Source: Sphingomonas piscis
GTDB lineage: Bacteria > Pseudomonadota > Alphaproteobacteria > Sphingomonadales > Sphingomonadaceae
NCBI RefSeq assembly: GCF_011300455.1
Contig: NZ_CP049869.1
Span: 2,011,501 to 2,075,500 of the forward strand
Direction of reading: 5' to 3'
DNA: 64,000 nucleotides
Shown here: one piece after another, positions 44,429-55,260 of the stretch
How positions within the stretch are numbered: the stretch's first letter is position 1
How the letters are laid out: every line of letters starts with the position of its first letter
Program-made: the position numbers and the translations under genes
Notes under the pieces: generated by a model
Database searches by the model: none
Told to the model about the DNA's origin: nothing
What the model saw: the letters and a program-made list of their open reading frames with translations, nothing else

Positions 44429-44883
44429 ACGAAGGCGACAAGGCACCGGCGATCGATGTGACCGCCAGCGACGGCTCAACCGTCAACCTCGCCACGCCGG
44501 GGCAGCCGCTGGTGCTTTATTTCTACCCCAAGGACGACACGTCGGGCTGCACCCGCGAGGCGCAGGACTTCACCGCGCTCGCGGGCGACTTCGCGGCAGC
44601 GGGCGCAAAGGTGATCGGCGTCTCGCGCGATCCGATGAAGAAGCATGACAAGTTCATCGAGAAGTACAGCCTCGCCGTCCCGCTCGCTTCCGACGAGGAC
44701 GGCCGCATCTCCGATGCCTTCGGCACCTGGGTCGAAAAGTCGATGTACGGCCGCAAATATATGGGCATGGAACGCGCGACCTTCCTGATCGGCGCCGACG
44801 GCACGGTCGTGAAGGCCTGGCGGAAGGTGAAGGTGCCGGGGCATGCGGCGGAGGTGCTGAAGGCGGTTCAGGCAGTCAGCTGA
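44425..44883 (+). CDS. bcp: Thioredoxin-dependent peroxiredoxin (BCP/PrxQ)
   Basis: A 152-residue thiol peroxidase that reduces H2O2 and organic peroxides. The active site is DDTSGCTREAQDF, with the peroxidatic cysteine at about residue 46. In atypical 2-Cys PrxQ the resolving cysteine is five residues later; here that position is Gln, and no other cysteine exists, so it is a 1-Cys form that needs an external thiol. Coupled to glnE by ATGA. Its 3' end overlaps the convergent zapE by 8 bp. Confidence 0.93.
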   Translation: MNEGDKAPAIDVTASDGSTVNLATPGQPLVLYFYPKDDTSGCTREAQDFTALAGDFAAAGAKVIGVSRDPMKKHDKFIEKYSLAVPLASDEDGRISDAFGTWVEKSMYGRKYMGMERATFLIGADGTVVKAWRKVKVPGHAAEVLKAVQAVS

Positions 44884-45982
44884 TCGTACCGTGCCCCTCC
44901 GCGAGGTAATCGGCGCTGCGCATCTCCTCCAGACGGCTAACGGTCCGCTGGAACTCGAAGCTGCCGTGGCCCGACGGGTAGAGCCCCGCAGGTTGCGCGT
45001 CCGCGGCGGCGAGCAGCTTGACGCGATGTTCGTAGAGCGCGTCGATCAGGGTGACGAAGCGGGCCGCCTCGTTGCGCTTTTCAGGGCCGAGCACCGGGAT
45101 GCCGACGATGATCACGGTGTGGAAACGCTGGGCGACGGCGAGATAGTCGCTGGCGCCGCGCGCCTCTCCGCACAGCCTTTTGAAGGAGAAGACGGCGACG
45201 CCTTTCAGGCTCTTGGGCACGTGCAAAGTCCGCCCGCCGCCGACCGCCAGCTCCTCCGATGGCACCTTGGCGCGATCCGCGACGTCATAGTCGGTCAGCT
45301 TGAAAAACGCCTCGCTCAGCTTCGCGGTTGCCTCCGGGCCGTTCGGCACGTGCCAGACCTGTACGCCCGTTAACCGGTCGAGCCGGTAGTCGGTGGCGCC
45401 GTTCACCTCCACGACGTCCATCCGCCGGCCGATCAGGTCGATGAAGGGCAGGAACAGCTCGCGATTAAGCCCGTCCTTGTAGAGGTCCGCAGGCGGCCGG
45501 TTGGAGGTGGTGACCACCTTGACGCCGATATCGAGCAGACGGGTGAACAGCCGCGACAGGATCATAGCGTCGGGCGGGTTGTTCACCACCATCTCGTCGA
45601 AGGCGAGCAGCTTGGCCTCGTCCGCGATGGCCTCCGCCACTGCCTCGATCGGGTCGCCGCCCTCGCTCCTGCGCGCCTCGCGAAGCCGGGTGTGAACCTC
45701 GAGCATGAAGGCGTGGAAGTGGACGCGGCGCTTCGGCCCGACGTCGAGATGCTCGAAGGCGAGGTCCATCAGCATCGACTTGCCCCGCCCGACGCCGCCC
45801 CACAGGTAGACGCCGTCGCAGCCCTTTGCCGGCTTGCCGAGCAATCGTGCGAACAGACCCTGGCGCCGTGCCATCCCGGCCGCCAGCCGCTCCAGCGCCG
45901 CGACTGCCCGGAGCTGCGCCGGGTCAGCCCTGAGTTCTCCGGCAGTGACGAGCTGATCATAGGCCGAGCGAATGGCCGTCAC
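44876..45982 (-). CDS. zapE: Cell division ATPase ZapE (AFG1 family)
   Basis: ZapE is an AAA-like ATPase that, in E. coli, joins the division ring under stress; its mitochondrial relatives (AFG1) act in respiratory complex quality control. The 368-residue protein has Walker A GGVGRGKSMLMD, Walker B LLAFDEMVV and the TTSNRPP sensor motif. GTG 45982 (MTAIRSAYDQL) is chosen because GAGGGGAGGG lies just upstream; an in-frame start at 46045 would overlap sdhB. Lies 43 bp downstream of sdhB on the same strand with a strong palindrome between them. Confidence 0.9.
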   Translation of the reverse strand: MTAIRSAYDQLVTAGELRADPAQLRAVAALERLAAGMARRQGLFARLLGKPAKGCDGVYLWGGVGRGKSMLMDLAFEHLDVGPKRRVHFHAFMLEVHTRLREARRSEGGDPIEAVAEAIADEAKLLAFDEMVVNNPPDAMILSRLFTRLLDIGVKVVTTSNRPPADLYKDGLNRELFLPFIDLIGRRMDVVEVNGATDYRLDRLTGVQVWHVPNGPEATAKLSEAFFKLTDYDVADRAKVPSEELAVGGGRTLHVPKSLKGVAVFSFKRLCGEARGASDYLAVAQRFHTVIIVGIPVLGPEKRNEAARFVTLIDALYEHRVKLLAAADAQPAGLYPSGHGSFEFQRTVSRLEEMRSADYLAEGHGTIS

Positions 45983-45998
45983 AGGCCCTCCCCTCGAT

Positions 45999-46020
45999 CC
46001 CCTCCCGCTCGCGGGAGGGG
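45999..46020. repeat. REP-like palindrome between sdhB and zapE
   Basis: CCCCTCCCGC (45999-46008), two bases, GCGGGAGGGG (46011-46020): a perfect 10-bp inverted repeat 5 bp after the sdhB stop. This C/G-rich form resembles extragenic palindromes that recur in alphaproteobacterial genomes. It may end or stabilise the sdhB message. Only one copy is seen in this window. Confidence 0.65.
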
Positions 46021-46025
46021 AGAGA

Positions 46026-46805
46026 TCAAGCGGCGCGCTCCGCAATCATCTTCTTGGTCTCGGCGATTGCCTTGGCCGGGTTCAGGCCCTTGGGGCAGAC
46101 GTTCGCGCAATTCATAATCGTGTGGCAGCGGTAGAGCCGGTAAGGATCCTCGAGCTGATCAAGCCGCTCGCCCGTCATTTCGTCGCGGCTGTCGGCCAGC
46201 CAGCGATAGGCCTGGAGCAGGATGGCGGGACCCAGGAACTTGCCGCCGTTCCACCAGTAGCTCGGGCAGCTGGTGGTGCAGCAGAAGCAGAGGATGCACT
46301 CGTACAGGCCGTCCAGCTTGGCGCGGTCCTCCGGCGATTGCGCCCGCTCCTTGCCCGACGGCTGCGGAGTCGCCGACTTCAGCCACGGCTGGATCGACGC
46401 ATATTGGGCGTAAGCATGGGTCAGGTCGGGAACCAGGTCCTTGACCACCTCCATGTGCGGCAGCGGGGTGATCTTCACCGTGCCCTTGATGTCGTTGATC
46501 GCCGTGGTGCAGGCAAGACCGTTGCGGCCATCCATGTTCATCGAGCAGGAACCGCAAATGCCCTCACGGCAGGAACGGCGGAATGTCAGCGTCGGGTCGA
46601 TCTCATTCTTGATGCGGATGAGGGCGTCGAGCACCATCGGTCCGGTCTTCTCGAGATCAATGGTGTAGGTGTCGTAGCGCGGGTTGGCGCCCGTATCGGG
46701 ATCGTAGCGGTAGATCTTGAACGTCTTCAGCTTCTGCCCGGACTCGCGCGCATGCTCGCGGCCCTTGGTGATGCGGCTGTTCTTGGGAAGGCGGAACTCG
46801 GCCAA
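46026..46805 (-). CDS. sdhB: Succinate dehydrogenase iron-sulfur subunit SdhB
   Basis: SdhB carries electrons from the flavoprotein SdhA to ubiquinone through three Fe-S clusters. The 259-residue protein has the 2Fe-2S cysteines in CREGICGSC and GLAC, the 4Fe-4S set [12 protein letters not shown] and the 3Fe-4S set [15 protein letters not shown]. The TTG start at 46805 ([11 protein letters not shown]) follows AGGAGT by about 6 bases and matches the family start; the longer frame to 46853 would run into the upstream terminator. sdhA, sdhC and sdhD are not adjacent: the next upstream gene is an RcnB-like protein. Confidence 0.95.
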   Translation of the reverse strand: MAEFRLPKNSRITKGREHARESGQKLKTFKIYRYDPDTGANPRYDTYTIDLEKTGPMVLDALIRIKNEIDPTLTFRRSCREGICGSCSMNMDGRNGLACTTAINDIKGTVKITPLPHMEVVKDLVPDLTHAYAQYASIQPWLKSATPQPSGKERAQSPEDRAKLDGLYECILCFCCTTSCPSYWWNGGKFLGPAILLQAYRWLADSRDEMTGERLDQLEDPYRLYRCHTIMNCANVCPKGLNPAKAIAETKKMIAERAA

Positions 46806-46851
46806 AGCGTAACTCCTGTGCTTGGGCGCGCCGCTAGCATGGAGACCGGCC

Positions 46852-46890
46852 AAAAGAAAAGGCCGCGCGGGCGCTTGCCGACGCGGCCTT
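46852..46890 (-). terminator. Rho-independent terminator of the RcnB-like gene
   Basis: AAGGCCGCG (46859-46867) and CGCGGCCTT (46882-46890) are inverted arms. On the minus strand the hairpin is followed by TTTTCTTTT (46860-46852). It lies 20 bp after the stop of the gene at 46910-47356 and separates it from sdhB. Confidence 0.87.
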
Positions 46891-46909
46891 TGGTCTTGCC
46901 CTGGCAGGT

Positions 46910-47356
46910 CTAGCGCAGAAGCGCGCTGACGACCTGCTCGATCAGCATCGTCCGGGGGTCGACCTGATAGAGGTAGCCCTGATTGTAATAATACCGATCG
47001 CTGGGATCGAACTGGTACTGATAACGCAGATAGTCCGGGATCTGGTTGTAGCCCCAGGTCGTCCCGAAGTTGCGGCGATAGCGGTCGCCGACGTTGTACA
47101 TCTTCCTGGCCTGGCCCGGCGGCATGCAGCCGTTGCCCTTGCGCGCGAGACCCGGCGGGCAGGTCCCGCGGCTGTTCAATGCGTAGAGCCGGCCGTAACG
47201 ATCGCTCGTCACGACACCGCGCGCCGACTTGCCATGGTTCATTTTCGCATGATTGGCATGCCCGTTGCCGCGGCCGTGGCCCTGACCCTGATTGGCAAAG
47301 GCCGGTGCCGTCGACGCCAGTGCCGCAGCGCCGGCGATAAGAAGCAATTTCTTCAT
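46910..47356 (-). CDS. RcnB-like secreted protein with His/Gly/Asn-rich segment
   Basis: A 148-residue protein with a signal peptide (cleavage near APAFA-N, residue 21), a His/Gly/Asn-rich segment ([19 protein letters not shown]) and a C-terminal domain with [22 protein letters not shown] and a final hydrophobic strand. The C-terminal motifs match the RcnB domain of periplasmic proteins tied to nickel/cobalt balance in E. coli, but most such proteins in sphingomonads are untested. Two cysteines (CPPG, GCMPPG) could pair. Own terminator downstream. Confidence 0.75.
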   Translation of the reverse strand: MKKLLLIAGAAALASTAPAFANQGQGHGRGNGHANHAKMNHGKSARGVVTSDRYGRLYALNSRGTCPPGLARKGNGCMPPGQARKMYNVGDRYRRNFGTTWGYNQIPDYLRYQYQFDPSDRYYYNQGYLYQVDPRTMLIEQVVSALLR

Positions 47357-47680
47357 CGTGTCACCTTTCTAGTGGTCACAATAAGCTGATGGTCCTGAAC
47401 CGCGGTCTGTGTTCCCGCTCATCCGAAGGACAGCTTGGCGGCCGCGTGTAACCTGATCGAAGTTGCAACGGCTGGTGACGTGTTCGGTTGCCACGTCGGC
47501 GCCGGGCACCGGGCTGGGAGGCCATGCGCGCGGGCGACATTCCTGTTGAACTTTGTCGGTCGATTAATGACGGTTACCCTTGGGCTTGGCAGACTTATCC
47601 ACACGGGATCCACATTGAGATCATCCGTGGTGGATGAAGTGGCCTACTGGTGTTTTTGGGATCCTGTTCTATTTGGCGCC
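47357..47680. other. 324-bp intergenic region, no gene recognised
   Basis: This stretch separates the RcnB-like gene from a small helical protein gene. It must hold the promoter of both divergent genes. An open frame from 47435 joins the downstream gene but its translation looks non-coding. I see no RNA gene, long repeat or clear EcfG promoter. Confidence 0.5.
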
Positions 47681-47842
47681 ATGCTCGATTCGCGCAATCT
47701 TCGCAGCATGGCCGATCAATGCCGGACGTTGGCGTCCACGCGCCAGACGGAAGAAGCAATGCAGGCGCTTCTCAGGATGGCCGACAGCTACGATCGTCAG
47801 GCGCGGCAGCGCGACCGCATGCTCGAGACCTTCGACGCCTGA
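47681..47842 (+). CDS. Small helical protein (53 residues)
   Basis: The product begins MLDSRNLRSMADQC and continues as one or two amphipathic helices with ALLRMADSYDRQARQRD near the end. Short proteins of this layout, an arginine-rich helix pair with a single cysteine near residue 14, are frequent in alphaproteobacteria, usually unnamed. ATG 47681 is preferred over the upstream open frame because the N-terminus then matches that pattern. Function unknown. mdh follows 177 bp later. Confidence 0.55.
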   Translation: MLDSRNLRSMADQCRTLASTRQTEEAMQALLRMADSYDRQARQRDRMLETFDA

Positions 47843-48982
<1,140 letters not shown>

Positions 48983-49567
48983 GTGATTACACGCTTCTTC
49001 GCCTTTGCATGCATTACGGCATTGCTTCCGGGACTTGCGTCAGCGATGCCCGGTGCTGCGTCGTCTCACGCATCGAACTTATTCCGCAGTGTGTGCTTGG
49101 CTGAGAAGGCTGAACTATCGGCAGCAGAGTTCAGGCAAGTCGAATATAAGGAGCTACCGTCGGCGATTATCGAGTCTCTCCAGTACTCGCTCCCTCCACG
49201 GATAATTGGGCGCAGCGTAACTTTTTCTCCGTTAACGGAAGCCGACGTCCCAAATCAGGTGCTCCTCTCGCTGCCCGCAAGAAGCGTCTACGTCATTCTG
49301 CCTTCCCTCGGTAAAAAGGGGCGAGCGGCTCCACACTGCACGGTTCTCTGGCGCGGCAATCATTACTCCGACGCTCTCCAGATTGCGAACGGCGCGTTCG
49401 ATGGGAAAGATATGTCTAATCTTCTCGCAAGTGGCCGTGGGGTGCCAGGGATGCAGTCCGTGTCGATTACGTCCGACGGTCGTGTTGTAGGGGCAAGTGA
49501 ATTCAATGGTTGGACGATCGTCAGGATCGCACCCGACCTGTCTCCTGAGGAGCAAACAGTTCAATGA
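48983..49567 (+). CDS. Secreted hypothetical protein between mdh and sucD
   Basis: A 194-residue protein with a signal peptide ([21 protein letters not shown]) and two cysteines (SVCLAEK, PHCTVLW). I recognise no family. The GTG start follows the mdh stop without a gap and the stop overlaps the sucD start as ATGA, so it is embedded in the TCA operon. Base composition differs from its neighbours: three 60-base rows counted by hand (49081-49260) give about 53% GC, against 68% for a row in sucD. This points to recent acquisition or a fast-evolving gene. Confidence 0.72.
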   Translation: MITRFFAFACITALLPGLASAMPGAASSHASNLFRSVCLAEKAELSAAEFRQVEYKELPSAIIESLQYSLPPRIIGRSVTFSPLTEADVPNQVLLSLPARSVYVILPSLGKKGRAAPHCTVLWRGNHYSDALQIANGAFDGKDMSNLLASGRGVPGMQSVSITSDGRVVGASEFNGWTIVRIAPDLSPEEQTVQ

Positions 49568-50448
49568 GCATTTTAGTCGACCGCAACACCAAGGTCATTA
49601 CGCAGGGCATGACCGGTGAGACCGGCACCTTCCACACCCAGCAGGCGCTCGCCTACGGTACGCAGATGGTCGGCGGTGTGACGCCGGGTAAGGGCGGCAC
49701 GGAGCATATCGGCCTGCCCGTGTTCAACACGGTTGCCGAAGCGGTCGAGACGACCGGCGCCGATGCCTCCGTCATCTACGTCCCGCCGCCCTTCGCGGCG
49801 GACTCGATCCTTGAAGCCATCGACGCGGAAGTGCCGCTGATCGTCTGCATCACGGAGGGCATTCCGGTGCTCGACATGGTGAAGGTGAAGCGCGCGCTCG
49901 ACGCGTCCAAGTCGCGGTTGATCGGGCCGAATTGCCCGGGCGTGCTGACGCCCGACGAGTGTAAAATCGGCATCATGCCCGGCAACATCTTCAAGAAGGG
50001 CAGCGTCGGCGTCGTCTCGCGCTCGGGCACCCTGACCTACGAGGCAGTGTTCCAGACCTCGAACGAGGGCCTGGGCCAGACCACCGCCGTTGGCATTGGT
50101 GGCGATCCGGTCAAGGGCACCGAATTCATTGACATGCTCGAAATGTTCCTCGCCGACGACGCCACCCAGTCGATCATCATGATCGGCGAGATCGGCGGCA
50201 GCGCGGAAGAAGAAGCGGCGCAATTCCTTGCCGACGAGAAGAAGCGCGGCCGCTGGAAGCCGACCGTCGGCTTCATCGCGGGACGGACCGCCCCTCCGGG
50301 CCGCCGCATGGGCCATGCCGGCGCCATCGTGTCGGGCGGCAAGGGCGACGCGGAAAGCAAGATCGCGGCCATGGAAGCCGCTGGAATTAAGGTGTCGCCG
50401 AGCCCATCTGAGCTTGGCAAGACCTTGAAGGAATTGCTGAACGCCTGA
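49564..50448 (+). CDS. sucD: Succinyl-CoA synthetase alpha subunit
   Basis: SucD, with SucC, converts succinyl-CoA to succinate with ATP or GTP synthesis. The 294-residue protein has the CoA-binding Rossmann domain ([21 protein letters not shown]), LIGPNCPGV and the phosphohistidine loop [18 protein letters not shown]. The beta subunit gene sucC, which often precedes sucD, is not in the window. sucA follows by 33 bp. Confidence 0.96.
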   Translation: MSILVDRNTKVITQGMTGETGTFHTQQALAYGTQMVGGVTPGKGGTEHIGLPVFNTVAEAVETTGADASVIYVPPPFAADSILEAIDAEVPLIVCITEGIPVLDMVKVKRALDASKSRLIGPNCPGVLTPDECKIGIMPGNIFKKGSVGVVSRSGTLTYEAVFQTSNEGLGQTTAVGIGGDPVKGTEFIDMLEMFLADDATQSIIMIGEIGGSAEEEAAQFLADEKKRGRWKPTVGFIAGRTAPPGRRMGHAGAIVSGGKGDAESKIAAMEAAGIKVSPSPSELGKTLKELLNA

Positions 50449-50481
50449 GCGCGCACGTCGGCGCGGCCACACGAGGAAGTC

Positions 50482-53298
50482 ATGGACGATCTGAGCCAAA
50501 TGTTCGAACCGGAGCCGGGACCCAGCTGGGCGCGGCCGAACTGGCCTGTGTCGGATCTCGACGCGGTGAACGCCGGGCTCGATCCCACCGACGCGGTGAT
50601 CGAGAAGGTTGCGAAGGAGGCGAAGGCTGCTGCCGTTGCCTCCGGCGCCAGCGACGACGACGTCCGTCGCGCTGCGAACGACGCGATCTGCGCCATGACG
50701 CTTATCCGCACCTATCGGGTGCGTGGTCACCTCGCGGCCAAGCTCGACCCGCTCGGCCTCGTAAAGCGCGAACTGCCGGCAGAGCTGACGCCGCAATATC
50801 ACGGCTTCACCGACGCCGACCTCGACCGTCCGATCTATCTCGGCGGCGCCCTTGGTCTCGACCGCGCGACGGTACGTGAGATCGTCGCCGTTCTGCAGAA
50901 GAATTACTGCGGCAGCGTCGGCATCGAATATATGCACATCAACGACCTCGACGAGCGCCGCTTCCTGCAGGAGCGCATCGAGGGCAAGGACAAGGACATC
51001 CACTTCACCCCCGAGGGTAAGCAGGCCATCCTCGCCAAGGTCATCGAGGCGGAGCAGTGGGAAAAGTTCCTCGCCAAGAAGTATGTCGGCACCAAGCGGT
51101 TCGGCCTCGACGGCGGTGAGAGCGCGATTCCGGCGCTTGAGGCGGTCATCAAGTACGCCGGGCAATATGGCGTCAAGGAAATCACCGTCGGCATGGCCCA
51201 CCGCGGCCGGCTGAACGTCCTCTCAAACGTGATGGGCAAGCCCTATCGCGCCATCTTCCACGAGTTTGCGGGCGGCGCCACCAACCCGGCCGACGTCGGC
51301 GGCTCGGGCGACGTGAAATACCACCTCGGCACCTCGTCGGACCGGGAATTCAACGGCAACAAGGTTCACCTTAGCCTCGTCCCCAACCCGTCGCACCTGG
51401 AAGCGGTCGATCCGGTCGTGCTCGGCAAGGCGCGTGCTGTGATGACGCTGAACGGCGACGAGGAAGGCAAGTCGGTCATCCCGGTTCTGCTTCACGGCGA
51501 CGCGGCGTTCGCCGGCCAGGGCGTGGTGTGGGAATGCCTCGGCTTCTCCGGCTTGCCGGGCTACGGCACCGGCGGCACCATCCACTTCATCATTAACAAC
51601 CAGGTCGGCTTCACCACCAGCCCGCAGTTCGCGCGTTCGTCGCCCTATCCGTCGGACGTGGCGAAGGGCATCCAGGCGCCGATTCTGCACGTCAACGGCG
51701 ACGATCCCGAAGCGGTCACCTTCTGCTGCAAGTTGGCGACCGAGTTCCGCCAGACGTTCGGCCGCGACTTCGTGATCGATATGTGGTGCTACCGCCGCTT
51801 CGGGCACAATGAGGGCGACGAGCCGAGCTTCACCCAGCCGCTCATGTATGCGGAAATCCGCAAGCATGCCTTGGTTTCGGAGCTTTATGGCCAGCGGCTG
51901 ATCGCCGAGAAGGTGGTCGACCAGGCGTGGATCGACAATCACACCAAGACCTTCACCGACCATCTGGAGCAGGAGTTCCAGGCCGGTGCCAATTACCTGC
52001 CCAACAAGGCGGATTGGTTCGAAGGGCGCTGGGCCGGCCTTGGCCGCCCTGACGAGCCGGTGCTCGGCCGTCGCAACACCGAGACGTCGATCGAAGAAGA
52101 TGAGATCGCGACCCTCGGCAAGATTTTGACCACGGTCCCCGAGGGCGTGAACGTCCACAAGACACTGGCCCGCGTAATCGACGGCCGCCGCGCCATGTTC
52201 GAAAGCGGCGAAGGCTTCGACTGGGCGACGGCGGAAGCGCTGGCGTTCGGAAGCCTGGTCTATGAGGGTTTCGGCGTCCGCCTGTCGGGTCAGGACAGCG
52301 GCCGCGGCACCTTCAGCCAGCGCCACGCTGTGTGGGTCGACCAGAATACCGCGACCAAATACATCCCGCTGACCACCATCGAAAGCGGCCGCTTCGAAGT
52401 GCGCGACTCTCCGCTTTCGGAGTTCGGCGTGCTCGGCTTCGAATATGGCTATTCGATCGCCGACCCGCGCACCCTGGTGCTTTGGGAGGCGCAGTTCGGC
52501 GATTTCGCCAACGGTGCGCAAACCATCATCGACCAGTTCATCGTCAGCGGCGAGGCCAAGTGGCTCCGCGCCAGTGGGCTGGTGCTGCTGCTTCCGCACG
52601 GGTTCGAAGGGCAAGGGCCCGAGCATAGCTCGGCGCGTCTGGAGCGCTTCCTGCAGCTGTGCGCCGAGGACAATATCCAGGTGGCGAACTGCACGACGCC
52701 GGCCAACTATTTCCACATCCTCCGCCGTCAAATGCGGCGCGAGTTCCGCAAGCCGCTGATCATGATGACGCCCAAGTCGCTGTTGCGGCACAAGCTGGCG
52801 GTGTCGAAGACCTGCGACTTCACAGGCGACAGCCACTTCCGCCGGATCCTCGACGACCTCAATCCGCCGCAGAAAGGCGATACGCGGCGGCTGGTGCTGT
52901 GCAGCGGCAAGCTCGCCTATGAGCTGATGGAAGCGCGCGACAAGGCAGGCGACCTGGGCGTCGAAATCCTGCGCGTGGAGCAGCTCTACCCGTTTCCGAC
53001 CAACCCGCTGATCCGGCGGCTCAAGGAAATGCCGAAGCTGGAACAGGTGATCTGGGCCCAGGAAGAGCCGCGCAACAACGGTGCCTGGTTCTTCGTGGAG
53101 TCGCTGATCGAGGCGGCGTGCAAGGAAGCCGGCCATCCGCTTCGGCCGCTTTATGCGGGCCGCGACGCGGGCGCATCGCCGGCGACCGGCCTTGCCAAGA
53201 GGCATGCGGCGGAGCAGGCGGCCCTGATCGCCGCCGCGCTCGGTCACGAAACGGAACAATCGGCACCTCAGGCGACCAAGCGCGCCAAGGCCAGCTAA
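50482..53298 (+). CDS. sucA: 2-oxoglutarate dehydrogenase E1 component
   Basis: SucA is the thiamine diphosphate enzyme that decarboxylates 2-oxoglutarate and passes the succinyl group to E2. The 938-residue protein has the N-terminal E2-binding segment, AMTLIRTYRVRGHLAAKLDP, GMAHRGRLNVLSNVMG, the ThDP motif GDAAFAGQGVVWE with NNQVGFTTSP, and the C-terminal transketolase-like halves ending in AQEEPRNNGAWFFVE. Order sucA-sucB with 12 bp between is standard. Confidence 0.97.
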   Translation: MDDLSQMFEPEPGPSWARPNWPVSDLDAVNAGLDPTDAVIEKVAKEAKAAAVASGASDDDVRRAANDAICAMTLIRTYRVRGHLAAKLDPLGLVKRELPAELTPQYHGFTDADLDRPIYLGGALGLDRATVREIVAVLQKNYCGSVGIEYMHINDLDERRFLQERIEGKDKDIHFTPEGKQAILAKVIEAEQWEKFLAKKYVGTKRFGLDGGESAIPALEAVIKYAGQYGVKEITVGMAHRGRLNVLSNVMGKPYRAIFHEFAGGATNPADVGGSGDVKYHLGTSSDREFNGNKVHLSLVPNPSHLEAVDPVVLGKARAVMTLNGDEEGKSVIPVLLHGDAAFAGQGVVWECLGFSGLPGYGTGGTIHFIINNQVGFTTSPQFARSSPYPSDVAKGIQAPILHVNGDDPEAVTFCCKLATEFRQTFGRDFVIDMWCYRRFGHNEGDEPSFTQPLMYAEIRKHALVSELYGQRLIAEKVVDQAWIDNHTKTFTDHLEQEFQAGANYLPNKADWFEGRWAGLGRPDEPVLGRRNTETSIEEDEIATLGKILTTVPEGVNVHKTLARVIDGRRAMFESGEGFDWATAEALAFGSLVYEGFGVRLSGQDSGRGTFSQRHAVWVDQNTATKYIPLTTIESGRFEVRDSPLSEFGVLGFEYGYSIADPRTLVLWEAQFGDFANGAQTIIDQFIVSGEAKWLRASGLVLLLPHGFEGQGPEHSSARLERFLQLCAEDNIQVANCTTPANYFHILRRQMRREFRKPLIMMTPKSLLRHKLAVSKTCDFTGDSHFRRILDDLNPPQKGDTRRLVLCSGKLAYELMEARDKAGDLGVEILRVEQLYPFPTNPLIRRLKEMPKLEQVIWAQEEPRNNGAWFFVESLIEAACKEAGHPLRPLYAGRDAGASPATGLAKRHAAEQAALIAAALGHETEQSAPQATKRAKAS

Positions 53299-53310
53299 CA
53301 AAGGACGACC

Positions 53311-54579
53311 ATGGCAACCGACGTTCAACTTCCGGCACTTGGCGAATCGATCACCGAAGGCACGCTCGCGCAGTGGCTGAAGAAGCCCGGCGAAGCGGTG
53401 GCAGCGGACGAGCCGATCGCAAGCATCGAGACCGACAAGGTGAGCGTCGAAGTGCCGTCGCCGGTCGCGGGCACCCTGTCCGAGACGCTGGTGAACGAAG
53501 GTGACACGGTCGCCGTCGGCGCGGTCATCGCACGCATCGGCGAAGGTGGTGCGGCCGCCGCCGCAACGCCTGCGCAGTCTGCTGCAAACGCCACGACCAA
53601 CCCGGCCGGCCCGAGCGAAACCCCGCAGCTTCGCGGCAGCGAGCATGCGCCGGAGCCTGCAGCAGGCGATCAGGACAATGCAACCCGCCTTTCGCCCGCC
53701 GTCCGCCGCGCGGTGCTGGAAAACCAAGTCGACCCGACTAGCATCAAGGGGAGCGGTAAGGACGGTCGCCTGACCAAGGAAGACGTGCTCGCGGCCGCGC
53801 AGTCCCGGTCCGCTCCGGCACCGCAAGCTGCGCCCGTTCCGGCCCCCCAGGCCGCCGTCGCTCCGTCGGCGCCGGGCGAGCGCAAGGAAGAACGCGTCAA
53901 GATGACGCGCCTTCGCCTCACCATCGCCAATCGCCTCAAGGAAGCGCAGAACACCGCGGCCCTGCTGACGACGTTCAACGACGTCGACATGTCGGCGGTG
54001 ATCGACGCCCGCGCCCGCTACAAGGACCTGTTCGAGAAGAAGCACGGCATCCGCCTCGGCTTCATGGGCTTTTTCGTGAAGGCGGCAGCTCTCGCGGCAC
54101 GTGACGTTCCCGCCGTCAACGCCCGCATCGACGGCGATGAAATCGTCTACCACGACTACCTCGACGTTTCGGTCGCCGTCTCCGCGCCCAAGGGCCTCGT
54201 CGTCCCCGTCATCCGCAACGCCGACAGCATGAACTTCGCCGAAATCGAAAAGTCGATCGCTGGCTATGGCAAGAAGGCCAAGGACGGAACGCTGACCGCC
54301 GAGGACATGAAGGGCGGCACCTTCACCATCTCCAACGGCGGTGTCTTCGGCTCGCTGCTGTCGACCCCGATCATCAACCCGCCGCAGTCAGCGGTGCTCG
54401 GCATGCACCGCATCGAGGAGCGCCCCGTCGTTCGCGACGGCCAGGTCGTGGTGCGTCCGATGATGTACCTTGCGCTCAGCTACGATCACCGCCTTGTCGA
54501 CGGGCGGGAAGCGGTGACCTTCCTGGTCCGCATCAAGGAAGCGATCGAGGACCCGACCCGGCTGCTGATCGACCTCTAA
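53311..54579 (+). CDS. sucB: 2-oxoglutarate dehydrogenase E2 component (dihydrolipoyl succinyltransferase)
   Basis: SucB forms the core of the complex. The 422-residue protein has one lipoyl domain with the lipoylated lysine at residue 43 ([10 protein letters not shown]), an Ala/Pro-rich linker, the E3-binding domain near residues 125-160 ([21 protein letters not shown]), a second linker and the catalytic domain with [12 protein letters not shown], where His and Asp of HxxxDG are the active residues. Its E3 partner lpd is 3.9 kb downstream beyond four minus-strand genes. Confidence 0.97.
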   Translation: MATDVQLPALGESITEGTLAQWLKKPGEAVAADEPIASIETDKVSVEVPSPVAGTLSETLVNEGDTVAVGAVIARIGEGGAAAAATPAQSAANATTNPAGPSETPQLRGSEHAPEPAAGDQDNATRLSPAVRRAVLENQVDPTSIKGSGKDGRLTKEDVLAAAQSRSAPAPQAAPVPAPQAAVAPSAPGERKEERVKMTRLRLTIANRLKEAQNTAALLTTFNDVDMSAVIDARARYKDLFEKKHGIRLGFMGFFVKAAALAARDVPAVNARIDGDEIVYHDYLDVSVAVSAPKGLVVPVIRNADSMNFAEIEKSIAGYGKKAKDGTLTAEDMKGGTFTISNGGVFGSLLSTPIINPPQSAVLGMHRIEERPVVRDGQVVVRPMMYLALSYDHRLVDGREAVTFLVRIKEAIEDPTRLLIDL

Positions 54580-54588
54580 GCGGGTCGC

Positions 54589-55260
54589 TCAGCGCCGTCG
54601 CGCCAGCCAGATCGTGTGCTGCGCGCCTTTGCCGTTAGCGCGGGCGCGAACTTTTTCGATTGCGACCTGAAAGCCGGCACCGCCAAGCCTTCGCGTGAAC
54701 GCCGGGTCGTCGCCCGCAGACCAGACGGCCAGGATGCCGCCCGGCACCAGCGCAGCCTTGGCAGCGCGCAGGCCGTCGTCGGAGTAGAGGCCATTATTCT
54801 CTTCGCGGGTGAGTCCGTCGGGTCCGTTGTCGACGTCGAGCAGAATGGCATCGTAGGTTCCCGCTCCGCCGCCGATCAGGTCGGCGACATCCTGTTCGGC
54901 AATTGTGACCCGCGGATCGTCGAGGCAGCCGGCGGTCAGTTCAGCCATCGGCCCTCGCGCCCAGGCGACGATCTCCGGTACCAACTCGGCCACCACCACC
55001 TCGGCCTGGCGGGAGAGAGCTTGAAGCGCGGCGCGCAACGTGAACCCCATTCCGTAGCCGCCGATCAGCAGACGTGGGTTGGTCCGGTTCTTCAGCCGTC
55101 CGACCGTCAGCGTCGCGAGCGCCTCTTCCGATCCGCTCATGCGGCTGTTCATCAGCTCGTTGCGGTCGAGGACGATCATGAAGTCCTTGTCGCGGCGGAA
55201 CAGGCGCAGTTCCTCGCCGCCGGGGACCTGTGCCGTCCCTAGGAGCTCGCGAACCTTCAC
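54589..55260 (-). CDS. Spermidine-synthase-like SAM-dependent methyltransferase
   Basis: A 223-residue Rossmann-fold protein. The SAM-type motif LLIGGYGMGFTLRAAL, the acidic end VVVAELVPEIV and DAILLDVDNGPDGL are in order. The family is related to spermidine synthases, but the typical catalytic sequence GGGDG is changed, so polyamine synthesis is unlikely. Substrate unknown. GTG 55260 (MKVRELLGTAQ) overlaps the stop of the oxidoreductase gene upstream as GTGA, which decides the start and implies coupling. Confidence 0.75.
   Translation of the reverse strand: MKVRELLGTAQVPGGEELRLFRRDKDFMIVLDRNELMNSRMSGSEEALATLTVGRLKNRTNPRLLIGGYGMGFTLRAALQALSRQAEVVVAELVPEIVAWARGPMAELTAGCLDDPRVTIAEQDVADLIGGGAGTYDAILLDVDNGPDGLTREENNGLYSDDGLRAAKAALVPGGILAVWSAGDDPAFTRRLGGAGFQVAIEKVRARANGKGAQHTIWLARRR

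Noticed and set aside
47435..47680. Longer version of the small helical protein (135 residues)
   Set aside because: The added N-terminal 82 residues are Cys/Trp-rich, lack pattern and cross the likely promoter region.
51223..54153. A 976-codon open frame antisense to sucA and sucB
   Set aside because: Long antisense frames are common in high-GC genes with strong third-position bias. Its translation is Arg/His/Asp-rich with no domain, while both sense genes are certain.
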